A DNA stretch of 64,000 nucleotides from Amycolatopsis umgeniensis (GCF_014205155.1 NZ_JACHMX010000001.1:1426001-1490000), one strand, 5' to 3'. Positions 48,318 to 57,509 are shown, numbered from the stretch's first letter. Notes: generated by a model from the sequence alone, not told the origin. Numbers and translations: made by a program.

Positions 48318-49655
48318 GTGTCCGAGACCTTTCTCCCCGAACTGCCGCAGGAGCTGTGGCGCGCCGGCAAGCTGGAGCTTGCCCACGGCGTGCAGCAGTT
48401 CCTGCAGATGATGCGGATCGCCTCCGCCGGACTGGGGCGGTATCTGGCGGAGATCGAATCCCGAGGCGCAAAAGACCTCTACGGCTACGGTTCCACGGCG
48501 GCATGGTTCGCTGATGTGGCCGGACTGTCGCGGGGCGAGGCCAGCCCGATCGTGAGTCAGGCGATCGCGCTGAACCCGACCCGAGCGTTGGACGGCACGG
48601 AGGTTCCGGCGGTCGCTCCCGCTACCGGCGTGGCTGCCGCTGAGGGCGCTATCGGGAGTGAACGGATCAAGCAGATCTTGGAGATTCTGGCTCGGATTCC
48701 GTCGGATGTGTCGGTGGAGGATCGGGAGTGTGCGGAGAAGACCCTCGCCGATCTGGCCCGCGACGCGGGTCCCCGGCAGGTGTCGAAGCTCGGGGACAAC
48801 CCCCTGCTGGCCTGGCTCGACCCTGATGGGAACGAGCCAAAAGACCCGGAACCGAAGCAGCCCTGTCGTGAAGTCACGCTGGAGCGCCGTAAGGACGGGT
48901 TCTGGACACTGAACGGCCTCCTCGACGATGAACTCGGTGCCCGCACCGCCGCCGCCCTCGAGGCCTACGCGGCACCACGGTCGGTGGACGAATCCGGCCA
49001 AGCCGATCTGCGCACCAAAGCCGAACGTCAAGGCGATGCGTGGGCCGAACTCCTGGACTTGGCGGTCGCGTGTCCTGATCAGCCTGGGACCAACGGCTAC
49101 CGGACTCTGATCCACGTGACCATCGGGCTCGAGGAACTCAAGACCGGGCTCGGCACCGCCTGCGTGGACTTCATCGGCACGATGACCGCCCGCGAAGCCA
49201 GGATGGCCGCCTGCGATTGCCTGATGTTGCCGGTCGTGATGAACGCGGCGGGTGAGCCGTTGGATGTGGGACGGTTGAAGCGGTTCGTCACCCCAGCGCA
49301 ACGCCGAGCACTCAACATCCGCGACCGAGGCTGCGCCTTCCCGGGCTGTCATCGGCGGCCCAGGAACTGTCACGCCCACCATATTGATCACTGGGCAGAC
49401 GGCGGACCCACCGACCTCCGCAACCTCGTCCTGCTCTGCGGCTTCCACCACCGCCTGATCCACCACGGCGACTGGCAAGTCCGCATGGCCACCGACGGAC
49501 TACCCGAATTCATCCCACCCCAATACCTGGACCCGCTACGAAAACCCCGGCGCACACACTCCACCGCGCCACCGCCTGACCCGAGGAGCCCGCCACCCAC
49601 ACGGCGACGGGCCCCTCGGCATGCCCACACCACCCGAGAGCCGAGCAGTTCTTGA
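48318..49655 (+). CDS. DUF222/HNH nuclease-domain protein (REP13E12-like)
   Basis: The 445-aa product has an N-terminal DUF222 domain (about 20-300) and a C-terminal HNH nuclease motif: RDRGCAFPGCHRRPRNCHAHH followed by IDHWADGG and LLCGFHHRLIH, with the two zinc Cys pairs and HH catalytic residues intact. A Pro/Arg-rich tail ends the protein. GTG 48318 is likely leaderless. These mobile-like multicopy genes resemble mycobacterial REP13E12 elements, whose members can be DNA-damage induced; the SOS box agrees. Confidence 0.87.
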   Translation: MSETFLPELPQELWRAGKLELAHGVQQFLQMMRIASAGLGRYLAEIESRGAKDLYGYGSTAAWFADVAGLSRGEASPIVSQAIALNPTRALDGTEVPAVAPATGVAAAEGAIGSERIKQILEILARIPSDVSVEDRECAEKTLADLARDAGPRQVSKLGDNPLLAWLDPDGNEPKDPEPKQPCREVTLERRKDGFWTLNGLLDDELGARTAAALEAYAAPRSVDESGQADLRTKAERQGDAWAELLDLAVACPDQPGTNGYRTLIHVTIGLEELKTGLGTACVDFIGTMTAREARMAACDCLMLPVVMNAAGEPLDVGRLKRFVTPAQRRALNIRDRGCAFPGCHRRPRNCHAHHIDHWADGGPTDLRNLVLLCGFHHRLIHHGDWQVRMATDGLPEFIPPQYLDPLRKPRRTHSTAPPPDPRSPPPTRRRAPRHAHTTREPSSS

Positions 49656-49920
49656 TCAACAGAAGATTCCGGACGGTCAACGTCCGCAAGCCTCCCCGCT
49701 CAACCACACCAGAAACCAGCACGAACCCCACAAGGTCACCCAGACAGGACCCGACCTAACGGACAACCAAATACCGGTCCACCAGAACGCGACTCACCAC
49801 TCACGACCACCCGGATGCCGCGAAACCGACCCGGACACCTCACCCCTCGCTAGAAGGTCTTCAAGAATTTTCCCGCAGCCCGATCCTCCGATAGAAGCAC
49901 ACCCGATCGCGACCAGAACC

Positions 49921-50269
49921 GCCGCCCGCGACCACCTCATACTCCCCATCATGCTCAACGCGGCGGGTCAACCCCTGGACGTGGGACGGCTAAAGCGGTT
50001 CGTCACCCCAGCCCAACGCCGAACCCTCGACATCCGCAACCGAGGCTGCGCCTTCCCCGCTGCCACCGCAGACCACGGAACTGCCACGCAAGCTTGCCCC
50101 GGTCAAGCGCGGACCCACCAACCCCCGGCAACCTCGTGCTGCTCTGCGGCTTCCACCACCGCATGGCCGCCAAGGGACTACCGGAGTTCACCCCACCCCA
50201 ACACCCTCCGCCACCCCATCGGCGACGGACCCCTCGGCATGCCCACGAATCAAACCCACGCCAGGCACC
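49921..50269 (+). pseudogene. Degraded second copy of the DUF222-HNH 3' end
   Basis: Residues LNAAGQPLDVGRLKRFVTPA then QRRTLDIRNRGCAFP match the intact gene at 49241-49340 almost word for word. After that, small deletions shift the frame; later pieces (LVLLCGFHHR, GLPEFTPPQ, and the CCCCTCGGCATGCCCAC trailer) recur in other frames. It is 3'-only. The 265 bp between the two copies (49656-49920) contain no gene I can support. Confidence 0.8.
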
Positions 50270-50272
50270 TGG

Positions 50273-51343
50273 CTACGAGGCACCGCGCCCGCCGATCCGC
50301 TCCAGCACCTCACGCGTGTACCCGGCGGTGTCCGCGGTTCCGCCGAGATCGACGGTGCTGACGCCATCGGCCAGCGCACCGAAAGCGGCGGCGAGCACTT
50401 CCTCGCTCGCTTCGGGGTGTCCCAGGTGGTCGAGCATCATGGCCGCGGACCACAAGGCGCCCAACGGGTTGGCCTTGCCCTGCCCGGCGATGTCGGGAGC
50501 GGAGCCGTGCACCGGCTCGAACATCGACGGGAATTCCCGCTCCGGGTTGAGGTTCGCCGCCGGGGCGACGCCGATGCTCCCGGCAACGGCGGCGGCCAGG
50601 TCGCTGAGGATGTCACCGAAGAGGTTGGAGCCGACGATCACGTCGAACCGCTCCGGCGCCAGGACGAGTTTGGCGGCGAGCGCGTCGATGTGTTCCTTGG
50701 TGGTGCGCACGCCGTGGTGTCGTGCCGACACTTCTTCGACCAGTTCGTCCCAGAACGGCATCGTGTGGACGATCCCGTTGCTCTTCGTCGCCGAGGTCAC
50801 GTGGTTCCGTCGGCTCCCGGCCAGGGTGTACGCGTACTCGACGACGCGGGTGACTCCCTTGCGGGTGAACACCGCCTCCTGCACGGCCAGTTCGTCCTCG
50901 GTGCCCCGGCCGAGCCGCCCGCCGATCTCGGAGTACTCGCCCTCGACGTTTTCCCGCACCACGACGAGGTCGACGTCTCCGGCGCCCACGTCGCGCAGCG
51001 GGCCGGGCACACCGGCGAGTACCTTGACCGGCCGCAGGTTGACGTACTGCCGGAAGCCACGCCGGATGGGGATCAGCAGCCCCCACAGCGACACGTGGTC
51101 CGGCACACCAGGCCAGCCGACCGCGCCCAGTAGCACCGCGTCGTGCCGCCGGATCCGGTCGAGGCCGTCGGACGGCATCATCGCGCCCTCGGCGAGGTAG
51201 CGCTCGCATGACCAGTCGAAGGAGTCGTAGGTGAATTCGATCCCGTGGCGCTTGCCGACGGCGGCGAGCACGGCCTGGGCCGGGGGCAGCACTTCGGTGC
51301 CGATGCCGTCGCCGGGGATGAGCGCGATGCGGTAGCTGGTCAT
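50273..51343 (-). CDS. Tartrate dehydrogenase/decarboxylase-type beta-decarboxylating dehydrogenase
   Basis: The 356-aa enzyme belongs to the isocitrate/isopropylmalate dehydrogenase superfamily: PGDGIGTEVLPPAQ at the N-terminus, NLRPVKVLAGVPGP, RENVEGEYSEIGG (TDH/D-malate subgroup), SATKSNGI, GSNLFGDILSDLAAA (metal Asp) and FEPVHGSAPDIAGQGKANP (NAD loop). It oxidises and decarboxylates tartrate or D-malate with NAD. Its neighbours are a LysR regulator and a GntP permease, which fits hydroxy-acid use. Confidence 0.9.
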   Translation of the reverse strand: MTSYRIALIPGDGIGTEVLPPAQAVLAAVGKRHGIEFTYDSFDWSCERYLAEGAMMPSDGLDRIRRHDAVLLGAVGWPGVPDHVSLWGLLIPIRRGFRQYVNLRPVKVLAGVPGPLRDVGAGDVDLVVVRENVEGEYSEIGGRLGRGTEDELAVQEAVFTRKGVTRVVEYAYTLAGSRRNHVTSATKSNGIVHTMPFWDELVEEVSARHHGVRTTKEHIDALAAKLVLAPERFDVIVGSNLFGDILSDLAAAVAGSIGVAPAANLNPEREFPSMFEPVHGSAPDIAGQGKANPLGALWSAAMMLDHLGHPEASEEVLAAAFGALADGVSTVDLGGTADTAGYTREVLERIGGRGAS

Positions 51344-51400
51344 GGGTCCAGTGGACGTCGAGCCGGGCCTCCGCGTCCAAGACGCAGTTCTTGCCGCGAT

Positions 51401-51417
51401 GAAAGGCTGTGCCTATC
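51401..51417. promoter_or_regulatory. LysR box upstream of the tartrate dehydrogenase
   Basis: GAAAG-N7-CTATC, i.e. GATAG-N7-CTTTC on the dehydrogenase strand, one base off the perfect site at 52318-52334, and 58 bp before the dehydrogenase ATG. It overlaps the end of the LysR gene. Confidence 0.45.
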
Positions 51418-52297
51418 AGCGTCCGGACTCCAACTGGCTGTGGAAGGCCACCGCGGCGGGGCTCAAGCGCCCCGGCCGGGACACCAAGGACACCTCCAAG
51501 GAATCGGAGGTGTCCAGTGCCCGGACGGCGGCGCCCGCCGATTTCGCCAGTGCGCGCCAGGAGTCGCTGACCACCGCGATGCCCACCCCGGCGAGGACGA
51601 GGGGCAGGACGGCTTCCCGGTGTTCCACTTCGACCGCGAACCGGCTGCCGGGAGCCTGACGAAGCACGGCGTCGGCCACGCGCCGCATACCCGTGCCCTG
51701 CTGGCCGACGATGAGCGCGGCTCCGGCGAGATCGGCGGGATGGACGGGATCGGCAGGGGGCAGTGCCGCTTCGTCACGACCCAGCAGGGCGAAGCGCTGG
51801 GTCTCCAGCGGCATCGCCTCCAAACCGGGCAGCGCGGCGGCCGTCGGCGAGGCCGCCACCACGCCGAGTTCGGCGTCGCCGGTCGTGAGCATCTTCAGCA
51901 CGTCGCCGGGTGTGCTCGCCGCGCGCACGCAAATCCGCACGAACGGGTTGACCGCGGCGAAGGCGGCGATCAGATCCGTGAGCGGGCTGACCGACTGCGA
52001 CGGCATCGAGGCGATGACCAGTTCCCCGCCGAGGAGACCGTCGACGGCCTCCACCGTGGCCCGGGCGAGGTCCAGTCCGCGCAGGACCTCCCGCGCGGGC
52101 GCCACGAGCGCGTGTCCCGCCGCGGTCAGCACCAGACGGCGGCCGGTCCGGTGGAACAGCAGGCTCCCCAGATCCCGCTCGAGGGTGCGCAGGGCCTGGG
52201 AAACCGAGGGCTGGGCGACATAGAGCAGCTCGGCGGCACGGTGGACGCTTCCCGCGTCGACGACGGCAAGGAAGTACTTCAACTGACGAGCATCCAC
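51416..52297 (-). CDS. LysR regulator of the tartrate/hydroxy-acid locus
   Basis: A 293-aa protein: winged helix RQLKYFLAVVDAGSVHRAAE and YVAQPSVSQALRTLERDLGS at the N-terminus, effector-binding domain from about 90. GTG 52297 was chosen as it gives the standard VDARQLKYF start. It stands between a divergent GntP permease and the dehydrogenase downstream on its own strand, so it likely controls both. Confidence 0.9.
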   Translation of the reverse strand: MDARQLKYFLAVVDAGSVHRAAELLYVAQPSVSQALRTLERDLGSLLFHRTGRRLVLTAAGHALVAPAREVLRGLDLARATVEAVDGLLGGELVIASMPSQSVSPLTDLIAAFAAVNPFVRICVRAASTPGDVLKMLTTGDAELGVVAASPTAAALPGLEAMPLETQRFALLGRDEAALPPADPVHPADLAGAALIVGQQGTGMRRVADAVLRQAPGSRFAVEVEHREAVLPLVLAGVGIAVVSDSWRALAKSAGAAVRALDTSDSLEVSLVSRPGRLSPAAVAFHSQLESGR

Positions 52298-52317
52298 TCC
52301 GCGATCCCTTCGTGGTC

Positions 52318-52334
52318 GATAGCCGGCGCCTATC
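52318..52334. promoter_or_regulatory. LysR box in the LysR/GntP divergent promoter
   Basis: Perfect GATAG-N7-CTATC with the T-N11-A core of LysR sites, 21 bp before the regulator start. A weaker match stands before the dehydrogenase gene at 51401. Confidence 0.65.
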
Positions 52335-52442
52335 ACCTTGCCAGCAACCCGGTCTTGGACCGGCCACCCATCGACGGGGCTTACTGAGTCGCTACGAGGG
52401 ACGGCACCGGCGCCGTCCCGCCGCGAGTCCGAGGAGGGCACC

Positions 52443-53795
52443 GTGTCCGATGCCTGGCTCCTTGCCCACACCGGCATCGCCATCGTGGGCATCGTCGTGA
52501 TGATCACCTGGCTCAAGACACCGCCGATCTTCGGCCTGCTGATCGGCGCCACCTACCTGGGGCTGGCCACGGGCCTCGGGGTGAGCGGCACGACCGAAGC
52601 GCTCGCCACCGGATTCGGTGACGTGATGGCCGAGATCGGCATGCTCATCACCTTCGGCGTCGTCATCGGCTCGCTGCTCACCGCCACGAACACCTTGCAT
52701 CGTGTCCTGGAACGGTTGCTGGGCGTCTTCGGGGAAAAGCGCGTGCCGATGGTGTTCGCCGTCTCGCTGTCGACGGTGTTCACCTCGATCTATTCCGACG
52801 TCGTCCTGGTGCTCACCGCACCGCTGGCCCGGCGTCTCGGCGCCCGTCTGGGCCCGCGGGGTGTCGCGCTCATGGGCGGCGCGCTGACCGCGGGGATCGA
52901 GGTCGGTCTGGTCTTCGTCGTCCCCGGGGTCGCCGCGCTCGCCGTCGCGGGCCTTCTCGGGGTGTCGCTCGGTGAGATGTTCCTGTTCGGGCTGGCCGTC
53001 GGCCTTCCCACCGCCGTGCTCACCACGCTGGTCTTCACGGTGCTCCTGCCGCGGCTGCTGCGCTGGGATCCGGCGGCGGACGAGTTGGAGCGCGATGACG
53101 AAAGCGGTGCCGCGGAGGTCTCGAGTTCTCCGGCGCCCACGACGGTCCGGCACCTGCCCCTGTCGCTGGCCGTGTCCCCGGTGCTGCTGACGCTGTCGCT
53201 GATCGCGTCGGGCGCGCTCGCCAACGCCTTCCGCTTCCCGCTGGGCCCGGTCTCGCTGCTGAGCGAGCCGGTGATCGCGATGGCGATCGGCGCGGGCCTC
53301 GCACATCTGCTGGCCCGGCGCGTCCTTCCCCGCCAAGAGGTCAACGCGGCCGTGGGCAAGGCACTCGCGCTGGCCGGACCCATTCTCGTCCTGTCCGGGC
53401 TCTCCGGCTCCGTCGCCGAGGTGATCGGCAAGTCGGGACTGCGTGACGTGCTGGCGAGCTCGTTCGGCACCGGTTTCCTGCCGCCGTTGGTGCTCGTCTG
53501 GCTGATCGCCGCCGTCCTGCACATCGCGATGGGGTCCATCTCGATCTCCGCGATCACCGCGGCGGGCATCCTCGCGCCGATCGCGGGCTCACTCGGCGTC
53601 CCGGTGGTGCTGGTCGCCCTCGCCGCCTGCTCGGGCGCGCTGTTCCTTCCTCACGTCAGCAGCAACTTCTTCTGGATGTTCCAGTCGCTGCTCGGGCTGA
53701 GCACACGAGGCACGTTCAAAACCCACACCGTCGCCATGTCACTGGCGTCGGTGATCTCACTCCCGCTCGTGCTGCTGCTCGCTCTCGTCGTCTGA
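52443..53795 (+). CDS. GntP-family permease (hydroxy-acid/gluconate:H+ symporter)
   Basis: A 450-aa membrane protein with about 12 helices in the GntP pattern (TSIYSDVVLVLTAPLARRL, SISISAITAAGILAPIAG, LPHVSSNFFWMFQSLLGL). The family imports gluconate, D-glycerate, tartrate-like hydroxy acids. A charged cytoplasmic loop (about 222-240) is present. GTG 52443 is preceded by GAGGAGG. It should feed the dehydrogenase encoded 1.1 kb away. Confidence 0.9.
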   Translation: MSDAWLLAHTGIAIVGIVVMITWLKTPPIFGLLIGATYLGLATGLGVSGTTEALATGFGDVMAEIGMLITFGVVIGSLLTATNTLHRVLERLLGVFGEKRVPMVFAVSLSTVFTSIYSDVVLVLTAPLARRLGARLGPRGVALMGGALTAGIEVGLVFVVPGVAALAVAGLLGVSLGEMFLFGLAVGLPTAVLTTLVFTVLLPRLLRWDPAADELERDDESGAAEVSSSPAPTTVRHLPLSLAVSPVLLTLSLIASGALANAFRFPLGPVSLLSEPVIAMAIGAGLAHLLARRVLPRQEVNAAVGKALALAGPILVLSGLSGSVAEVIGKSGLRDVLASSFGTGFLPPLVLVWLIAAVLHIAMGSISISAITAAGILAPIAGSLGVPVVLVALAACSGALFLPHVSSNFFWMFQSLLGLSTRGTFKTHTVAMSLASVISLPLVLLLALVV

Positions 53796-53803
53796 CGGCG
53801 GGA

Positions 53804-54190
53804 TCACTCGCGCCAGCGGTTGTTGAGGAAGGCGTCGTCCTCGTCGTCCACCGGTGCCGGACGACGAGGAGCGCGCCGGGGCGAGTCCCGCCGCTCCGGG
53901 GTGAACGGAGCCGCCGGCGCGTCGAAGGCGGGAGCCTCGTCGAACGCCGACGTGTTCCCCGGCTCGGCGTGTGACCGGTCGGTGCTCCAGCCGGACTTCG
54001 TCTTGCGCTCCCCCAGCTCCCGCCGATGCTCGACGTAGCGCTGGGCGGTCATGACCTGCTTGGTCATGAACTCCTGCGAGCTGGCCTTGATCTCGTCGGC
54101 CTTCTGGTCCCGCAGCACCCGGCGCTCCGCCTGCTCGCGGACGAGACCGTCCAGGGTCGCCTTCATACCGGCGGTGTCGTCGACGCTCAT
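53804..54190 (-). CDS. Small ESX-operon protein, basic/acidic, 128 aa
   Basis: The last gene of the five-gene FAAL-ACP-ESX operon. The N-terminal 75 residues form a coiled-coil-like helical stretch (LVREQAERRVLRDQKADEIK); the rest is disordered and rich in Pro/Arg/Asp, ending DDAFLNNRWRE. No signal peptide. I recognise no family. AGGGGAGA precedes ATG 54190. The YbaB-like helical start suggests an EspL/EspH-type accessory, but that is only a guess. Confidence 0.7.
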   Translation of the reverse strand: MSVDDTAGMKATLDGLVREQAERRVLRDQKADEIKASSQEFMTKQVMTAQRYVEHRRELGERKTKSGWSTDRSHAEPGNTSAFDEAPAFDAPAAPFTPERRDSPRRAPRRPAPVDDEDDAFLNNRWRE

Positions 54191-54211
54191 CTGCTTCTCC
54201 CCTGCCTCGGA

Positions 54212-57193
54212 CTACCGCCTGCGCGTGACCGGCTGATCCTCATCGTCCAGCAACGAACCGGTGATCCGGCCGGTGGGTTCGTTGATCTGGTCGAACACCT
54301 CGCCCTCGATCCGGTACGCCCGGTTGCTCCGTTCCTGGTCACCGCCGCCGCCCTGGCCACCGCCGCCCATGCCGCCCATCGGTGGCATCGCGCCACCGCC
54401 GAACGACTGACCGGCAGGCCCGCCCATCGGGGCGGCCGGGGCGGCCGAAGCCAAGGGTTGCGGCTGGTGCGCCCCGCCGCCGGTGTGCACGCCTTCGGTC
54501 AACGACGACGGTTGCCCACTCACGGGGGTCGCGGATTCGAACGGAGCCGTGATCCCCGCGCCACCGCCGCCGGCGTGGCCGCCGCCTCCGCCTCCACCGT
54601 GGCTGCCGCCGCCTCCCTCGAGGTCACCGGCGCGGATGCCGTCGGGAACGGTTCCGCCGCCACCGTGGTGCGGGGTGACCGGCATCCGGTGCTCGGGCTG
54701 CGTCGTCCCGGTGAGGGGCTTGGCCTCATGCGAGGGCTTGTGCGTGTCCGAGGGATCCTTGTCCTCGCCGAGGGTGTACGTGGTCGGTTTGCCGGTGCCG
54801 TCGTCGACGGTGACGACCGTCGGCCCGGACGGGCCGTCGGGACGTTCGGCGGTGATCTTCACATCGCCGTCCTGGATGTGGATCTTGCCGTCCGCCCCGG
54901 GGCGGTGCACGTCGTCCTTCTTGCCGTCGCCGTCGGGAGCGTCACCCAGCTTGGACTCGTCGCCGGTCCAGTCGAGTTTGAAGTCCTTGGCCGGTCCGGA
55001 ACCGTCGCCGACCTTGATCTCCATCTCGCCGTCTTTGTCCGGCTCGGTCATCTCGAAGGTCTTGTCACCCTGCTTGACCTTGAGGGTCTCGCGTTCGCCG
55101 TCCTCGGCCTTGTCCTTGTCGTCCTTGTCCTCGGTCAGCTTGTCGCCGTCCGCGCCCGGCATGTCTTCGCCGAGCTTGTCCAGCGCTTCGGAGGCCTTCT
55201 TCTTGGCGTCCTCGGCGGCCTTGTCGGCGGCTTCCTTGGAGTCGCCGTCCTTGGAGTCGGTGTCGCCCAGGCCGCCGCCGGGGGCGTCGCCCATCTTGTC
55301 GAGGGCTTCGGACGCCTGCTTCTTCGCGTCCTCCGCGGCCTTTTCCGCCGCTGCCTTGGCTTCGGAGGCCGCGTCCGTGCTGCCGCCGCCGGGACCGCCA
55401 CCGGTTCCGCCGCCGCCAGGGCCGGAGCCGCCGGGACCGGAGCCGGAACCGCCGAGTTCGCCGCCGCCGGGGCCGTCGCCCAACTTGCTCAGCGCTTCCG
55501 ACGCCTGCTTCTTCGCGTTCTCGGCAGCGGCCGCGGCCTGCTTCTTGGCCTCTTCGGCCGCGGCTTTCTGCTCGTCGCCGGAGGACGGCGGCGGAGCAGA
55601 GCCCGAAGGCGACGTCTGGTCCTTGCTCGGGTCGGGACCACCGCCACCGGGGCCACCACCGCCCGGGCCGGAGCCACCGGCGCCACTGTCGGGGATCTTC
55701 ACATCCGGGACCGGCGGGGGCTTCTGATCGCCCGACGGACCGGTGCCGGAGCCCGAGCCGCCCGGACCGCCGCCGGGGCCACCACCGGAACCGCCCTCGG
55801 GGATCTTCACATCCGGAACCGGCGGAGGCTTCTGGCCCGATGAGCCGGTGCCATCGCCGGAGCCGCCACCAGGACCGCCGCCGGGGCCACCGGTACCCGA
55901 GCCGCCGCCGTTCCCGCCGCCCTGGCCGCCGCCTTGACCGCCGCCGTTCCCGCCACCTTGACCGCCGGTGAAGTCCGGTCCGCCATTGCCCGGGCCGCCG
56001 GGGCCGCCCGCGCCGCCCTTGCCGTCCGCGCCCGCGCCTTCGAACTCGTTCTTGACCTTGCCCATGACCTTGTCGAGCTCGTCGTAGGCCTGGTTGACGA
56101 AGTCCTTGGTCTCCTTGCAGTTCTTCTCGAAGCCCAGGTAGATGGCGGTCCACATCTCCGGGATGAACTGCTTCTGGATCCACTGCTTGGCGAGGTTCTG
56201 GCCCGCCTTCTTGAACTCGTCGTCGTCGCAGCAGCCGTCGTTGTTCAGCTGCTGAACGAGGTTGGAGCCGAAGTTGGCGTCCATCCAGCCCGCGATCGCG
56301 CCGAGGTCTTCCTTGCCGCTCTTCTCACCGGCGGCGATGGCGACGACCTTCTGCGCCATCGCGAAGTCGGCCTTGCCGACGATCTCCTTGTACCCCTTGA
56401 CGACCTCGTCGGCCTTCTCCTTGCAGAGCTTGAACACCGTGGTGGTGGTGTGCAGCGTCGCTTCGCTCGCGGTGTTCAGCGTCTGGGAGAGTTTCTTGGC
56501 CTTGGGAAGGATCTTCTCCTTGTAGTTCTCGGACGAAGCGTCCGCGGCCTTCCCGGTCCAGGTCCCGTACAGGGTGTTCAGCTGGGACCCTGTGTCGTCC
56601 ATGGCCTTCTCGACGGTCTTCGAGCCCGTCTTGAAGTGCGCGGCGTCGTCGACGAAGTTCTTGAAGTTGATGCCGCGCTGCTCGTCGAACGGCTTCTTGA
56701 TGTCCTTCTCGAAGTCGAGCGCGCGGCTGGTCCCCCGGCAGTCCTCCGGGAGCTTCGCCAGCAGCGAACCGAAGGTCTGGAAGACCTTGAGCGCGGGTAC
56801 GGCGGCGTCGAAGATCTCGTCCGAAGTCTTGGTGCCGCCGCCTTCCGGCGTGGGTTCCTTTGTGCCGTCGAGCTTCTTGTCGCCGTCGTTGACGGCCTTC
56901 GTCTCTTCCTTCTGGGTGAAGCTGGCCTGATCGCCGGCTGCCTTCGCGCCGCCGTAGATCTTCTTGGTGTCGCTGTCATACGGAAGGAACGGAAGGGCGT
57001 TGAACGTCTGCGCGTACTTTTCGGCTTCTTTGCGCTTCTGCTTGATCTCTTCCGGCTCCTCGACCCCGCCCCACGGGGGAGGTGCCGGATGCGTCTTGAT
57101 CCACGAGCCGATGAGCGCGGTCTTGTTACCGGGCGGGACGCTCGGGTCATCGAGGACGGCTTTGACCTCGGTCCAGGTGAGTTCGTCGGCCAC
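54212..57193 (-). CDS. Large ESX-like protein with Gly/Pro-rich repeats, 993 aa
   Basis: Residues about 1-400 are helical and contain a WXG-like hairpin (LYGTWTGKAADASSENY near 230) plus cysteines (DGCCDDDE, NCKETK). Residues about 410-560 are Gly/Pro-rich with PPPVPDVKIP twice. Three copies of an Ala/Lys helical repeat (NAKKQASEALSKLGD, DAKKQASEALDKMGD, DAKKKASEALDKLGE) follow, then an acidic beta-rich segment and a Gly-rich tail ending in a RIEGEVFDQINEPTGR motif. GTG 57193 overlaps the upstream stop (TAGTG). A secreted or surface role through an ESX system is inferred. Confidence 0.72.
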   Translation of the reverse strand: MADELTWTEVKAVLDDPSVPPGNKTALIGSWIKTHPAPPPWGGVEEPEEIKQKRKEAEKYAQTFNALPFLPYDSDTKKIYGGAKAAGDQASFTQKEETKAVNDGDKKLDGTKEPTPEGGGTKTSDEIFDAAVPALKVFQTFGSLLAKLPEDCRGTSRALDFEKDIKKPFDEQRGINFKNFVDDAAHFKTGSKTVEKAMDDTGSQLNTLYGTWTGKAADASSENYKEKILPKAKKLSQTLNTASEATLHTTTTVFKLCKEKADEVVKGYKEIVGKADFAMAQKVVAIAAGEKSGKEDLGAIAGWMDANFGSNLVQQLNNDGCCDDDEFKKAGQNLAKQWIQKQFIPEMWTAIYLGFEKNCKETKDFVNQAYDELDKVMGKVKNEFEGAGADGKGGAGGPGGPGNGGPDFTGGQGGGNGGGQGGGQGGGNGGGSGTGGPGGGPGGGSGDGTGSSGQKPPPVPDVKIPEGGSGGGPGGGPGGSGSGTGPSGDQKPPPVPDVKIPDSGAGGSGPGGGGPGGGGPDPSKDQTSPSGSAPPPSSGDEQKAAAEEAKKQAAAAAENAKKQASEALSKLGDGPGGGELGGSGSGPGGSGPGGGGTGGGPGGGSTDAASEAKAAAEKAAEDAKKQASEALDKMGDAPGGGLGDTDSKDGDSKEAADKAAEDAKKKASEALDKLGEDMPGADGDKLTEDKDDKDKAEDGERETLKVKQGDKTFEMTEPDKDGEMEIKVGDGSGPAKDFKLDWTGDESKLGDAPDGDGKKDDVHRPGADGKIHIQDGDVKITAERPDGPSGPTVVTVDDGTGKPTTYTLGEDKDPSDTHKPSHEAKPLTGTTQPEHRMPVTPHHGGGGTVPDGIRAGDLEGGGGSHGGGGGGGHAGGGGAGITAPFESATPVSGQPSSLTEGVHTGGGAHQPQPLASAAPAAPMGGPAGQSFGGGAMPPMGGMGGGGQGGGGDQERSNRAYRIEGEVFDQINEPTGRITGSLLDDEDQPVTRRR

Positions 57194-57504
57194 TAGCGCA
57201 TCCCCGTCTTGGTGATCTTGTTCTTCGTCTCGTCCTCGTTGGTGCCGTAGGTGGTGCCCGCGGTGCCGAGGTTCGTGCCGAACGAGCCGAGAGTCTTGCT
57301 GTATCCCTGGACCGAGGCCCACAGCGCGGCCACACCGTCGGTGTACTTCTTCGAGTGGTCACCGTGTGCCTGACCGAAGCCGGCCGCGTTCACGGGCGTG
57401 CTCGACAGATCGGGATTGTCTTCGAGCAACTGCTCCGTCAGCTTTCCGATGTTCTTCGACGCCGATGAAAGCGCATCGGTCGCCGCGGTGAAGCCCCCGC
57501 TCAT
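57193..57504 (-). CDS. EspC-like ESX secretion-associated protein
   Basis: A 103-aa protein, helical, with the features of small T7SS substrates: no Sec signal, a helical hairpin (residues 1-30 and 55-95), an ALWASVQGY turn and the terminal secretion motif Y-x3-E in TTYGTNEDE. The pattern resembles the EspC family (PF10824). It starts 5 nt after the ACP stop and its own stop overlaps the next start, so it is translated with both. Confidence 0.68.
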   Translation of the reverse strand: MSGGFTAATDALSSASKNIGKLTEQLLEDNPDLSSTPVNAAGFGQAHGDHSKKYTDGVAALWASVQGYSKTLGSFGTNLGTAGTTYGTNEDETKNKITKTGMR

Positions 57505-57509
57505 TCTGC

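Noticed and set aside
55380..55990. CRISPR or minisatellite in the Gly/Pro-rich coding segment
   Set aside because: Repeats are codon-level (Gly/Pro and PPPVPDVKIP) in a continuous reading frame; spacers are not regular.
53804..57196. Long plus-strand frames opposite the ESX operon
   Set aside because: They mirror Gly/Pro-rich and Ala/Lys repeats of the opposite strand and carry no ribosome sites or motifs.
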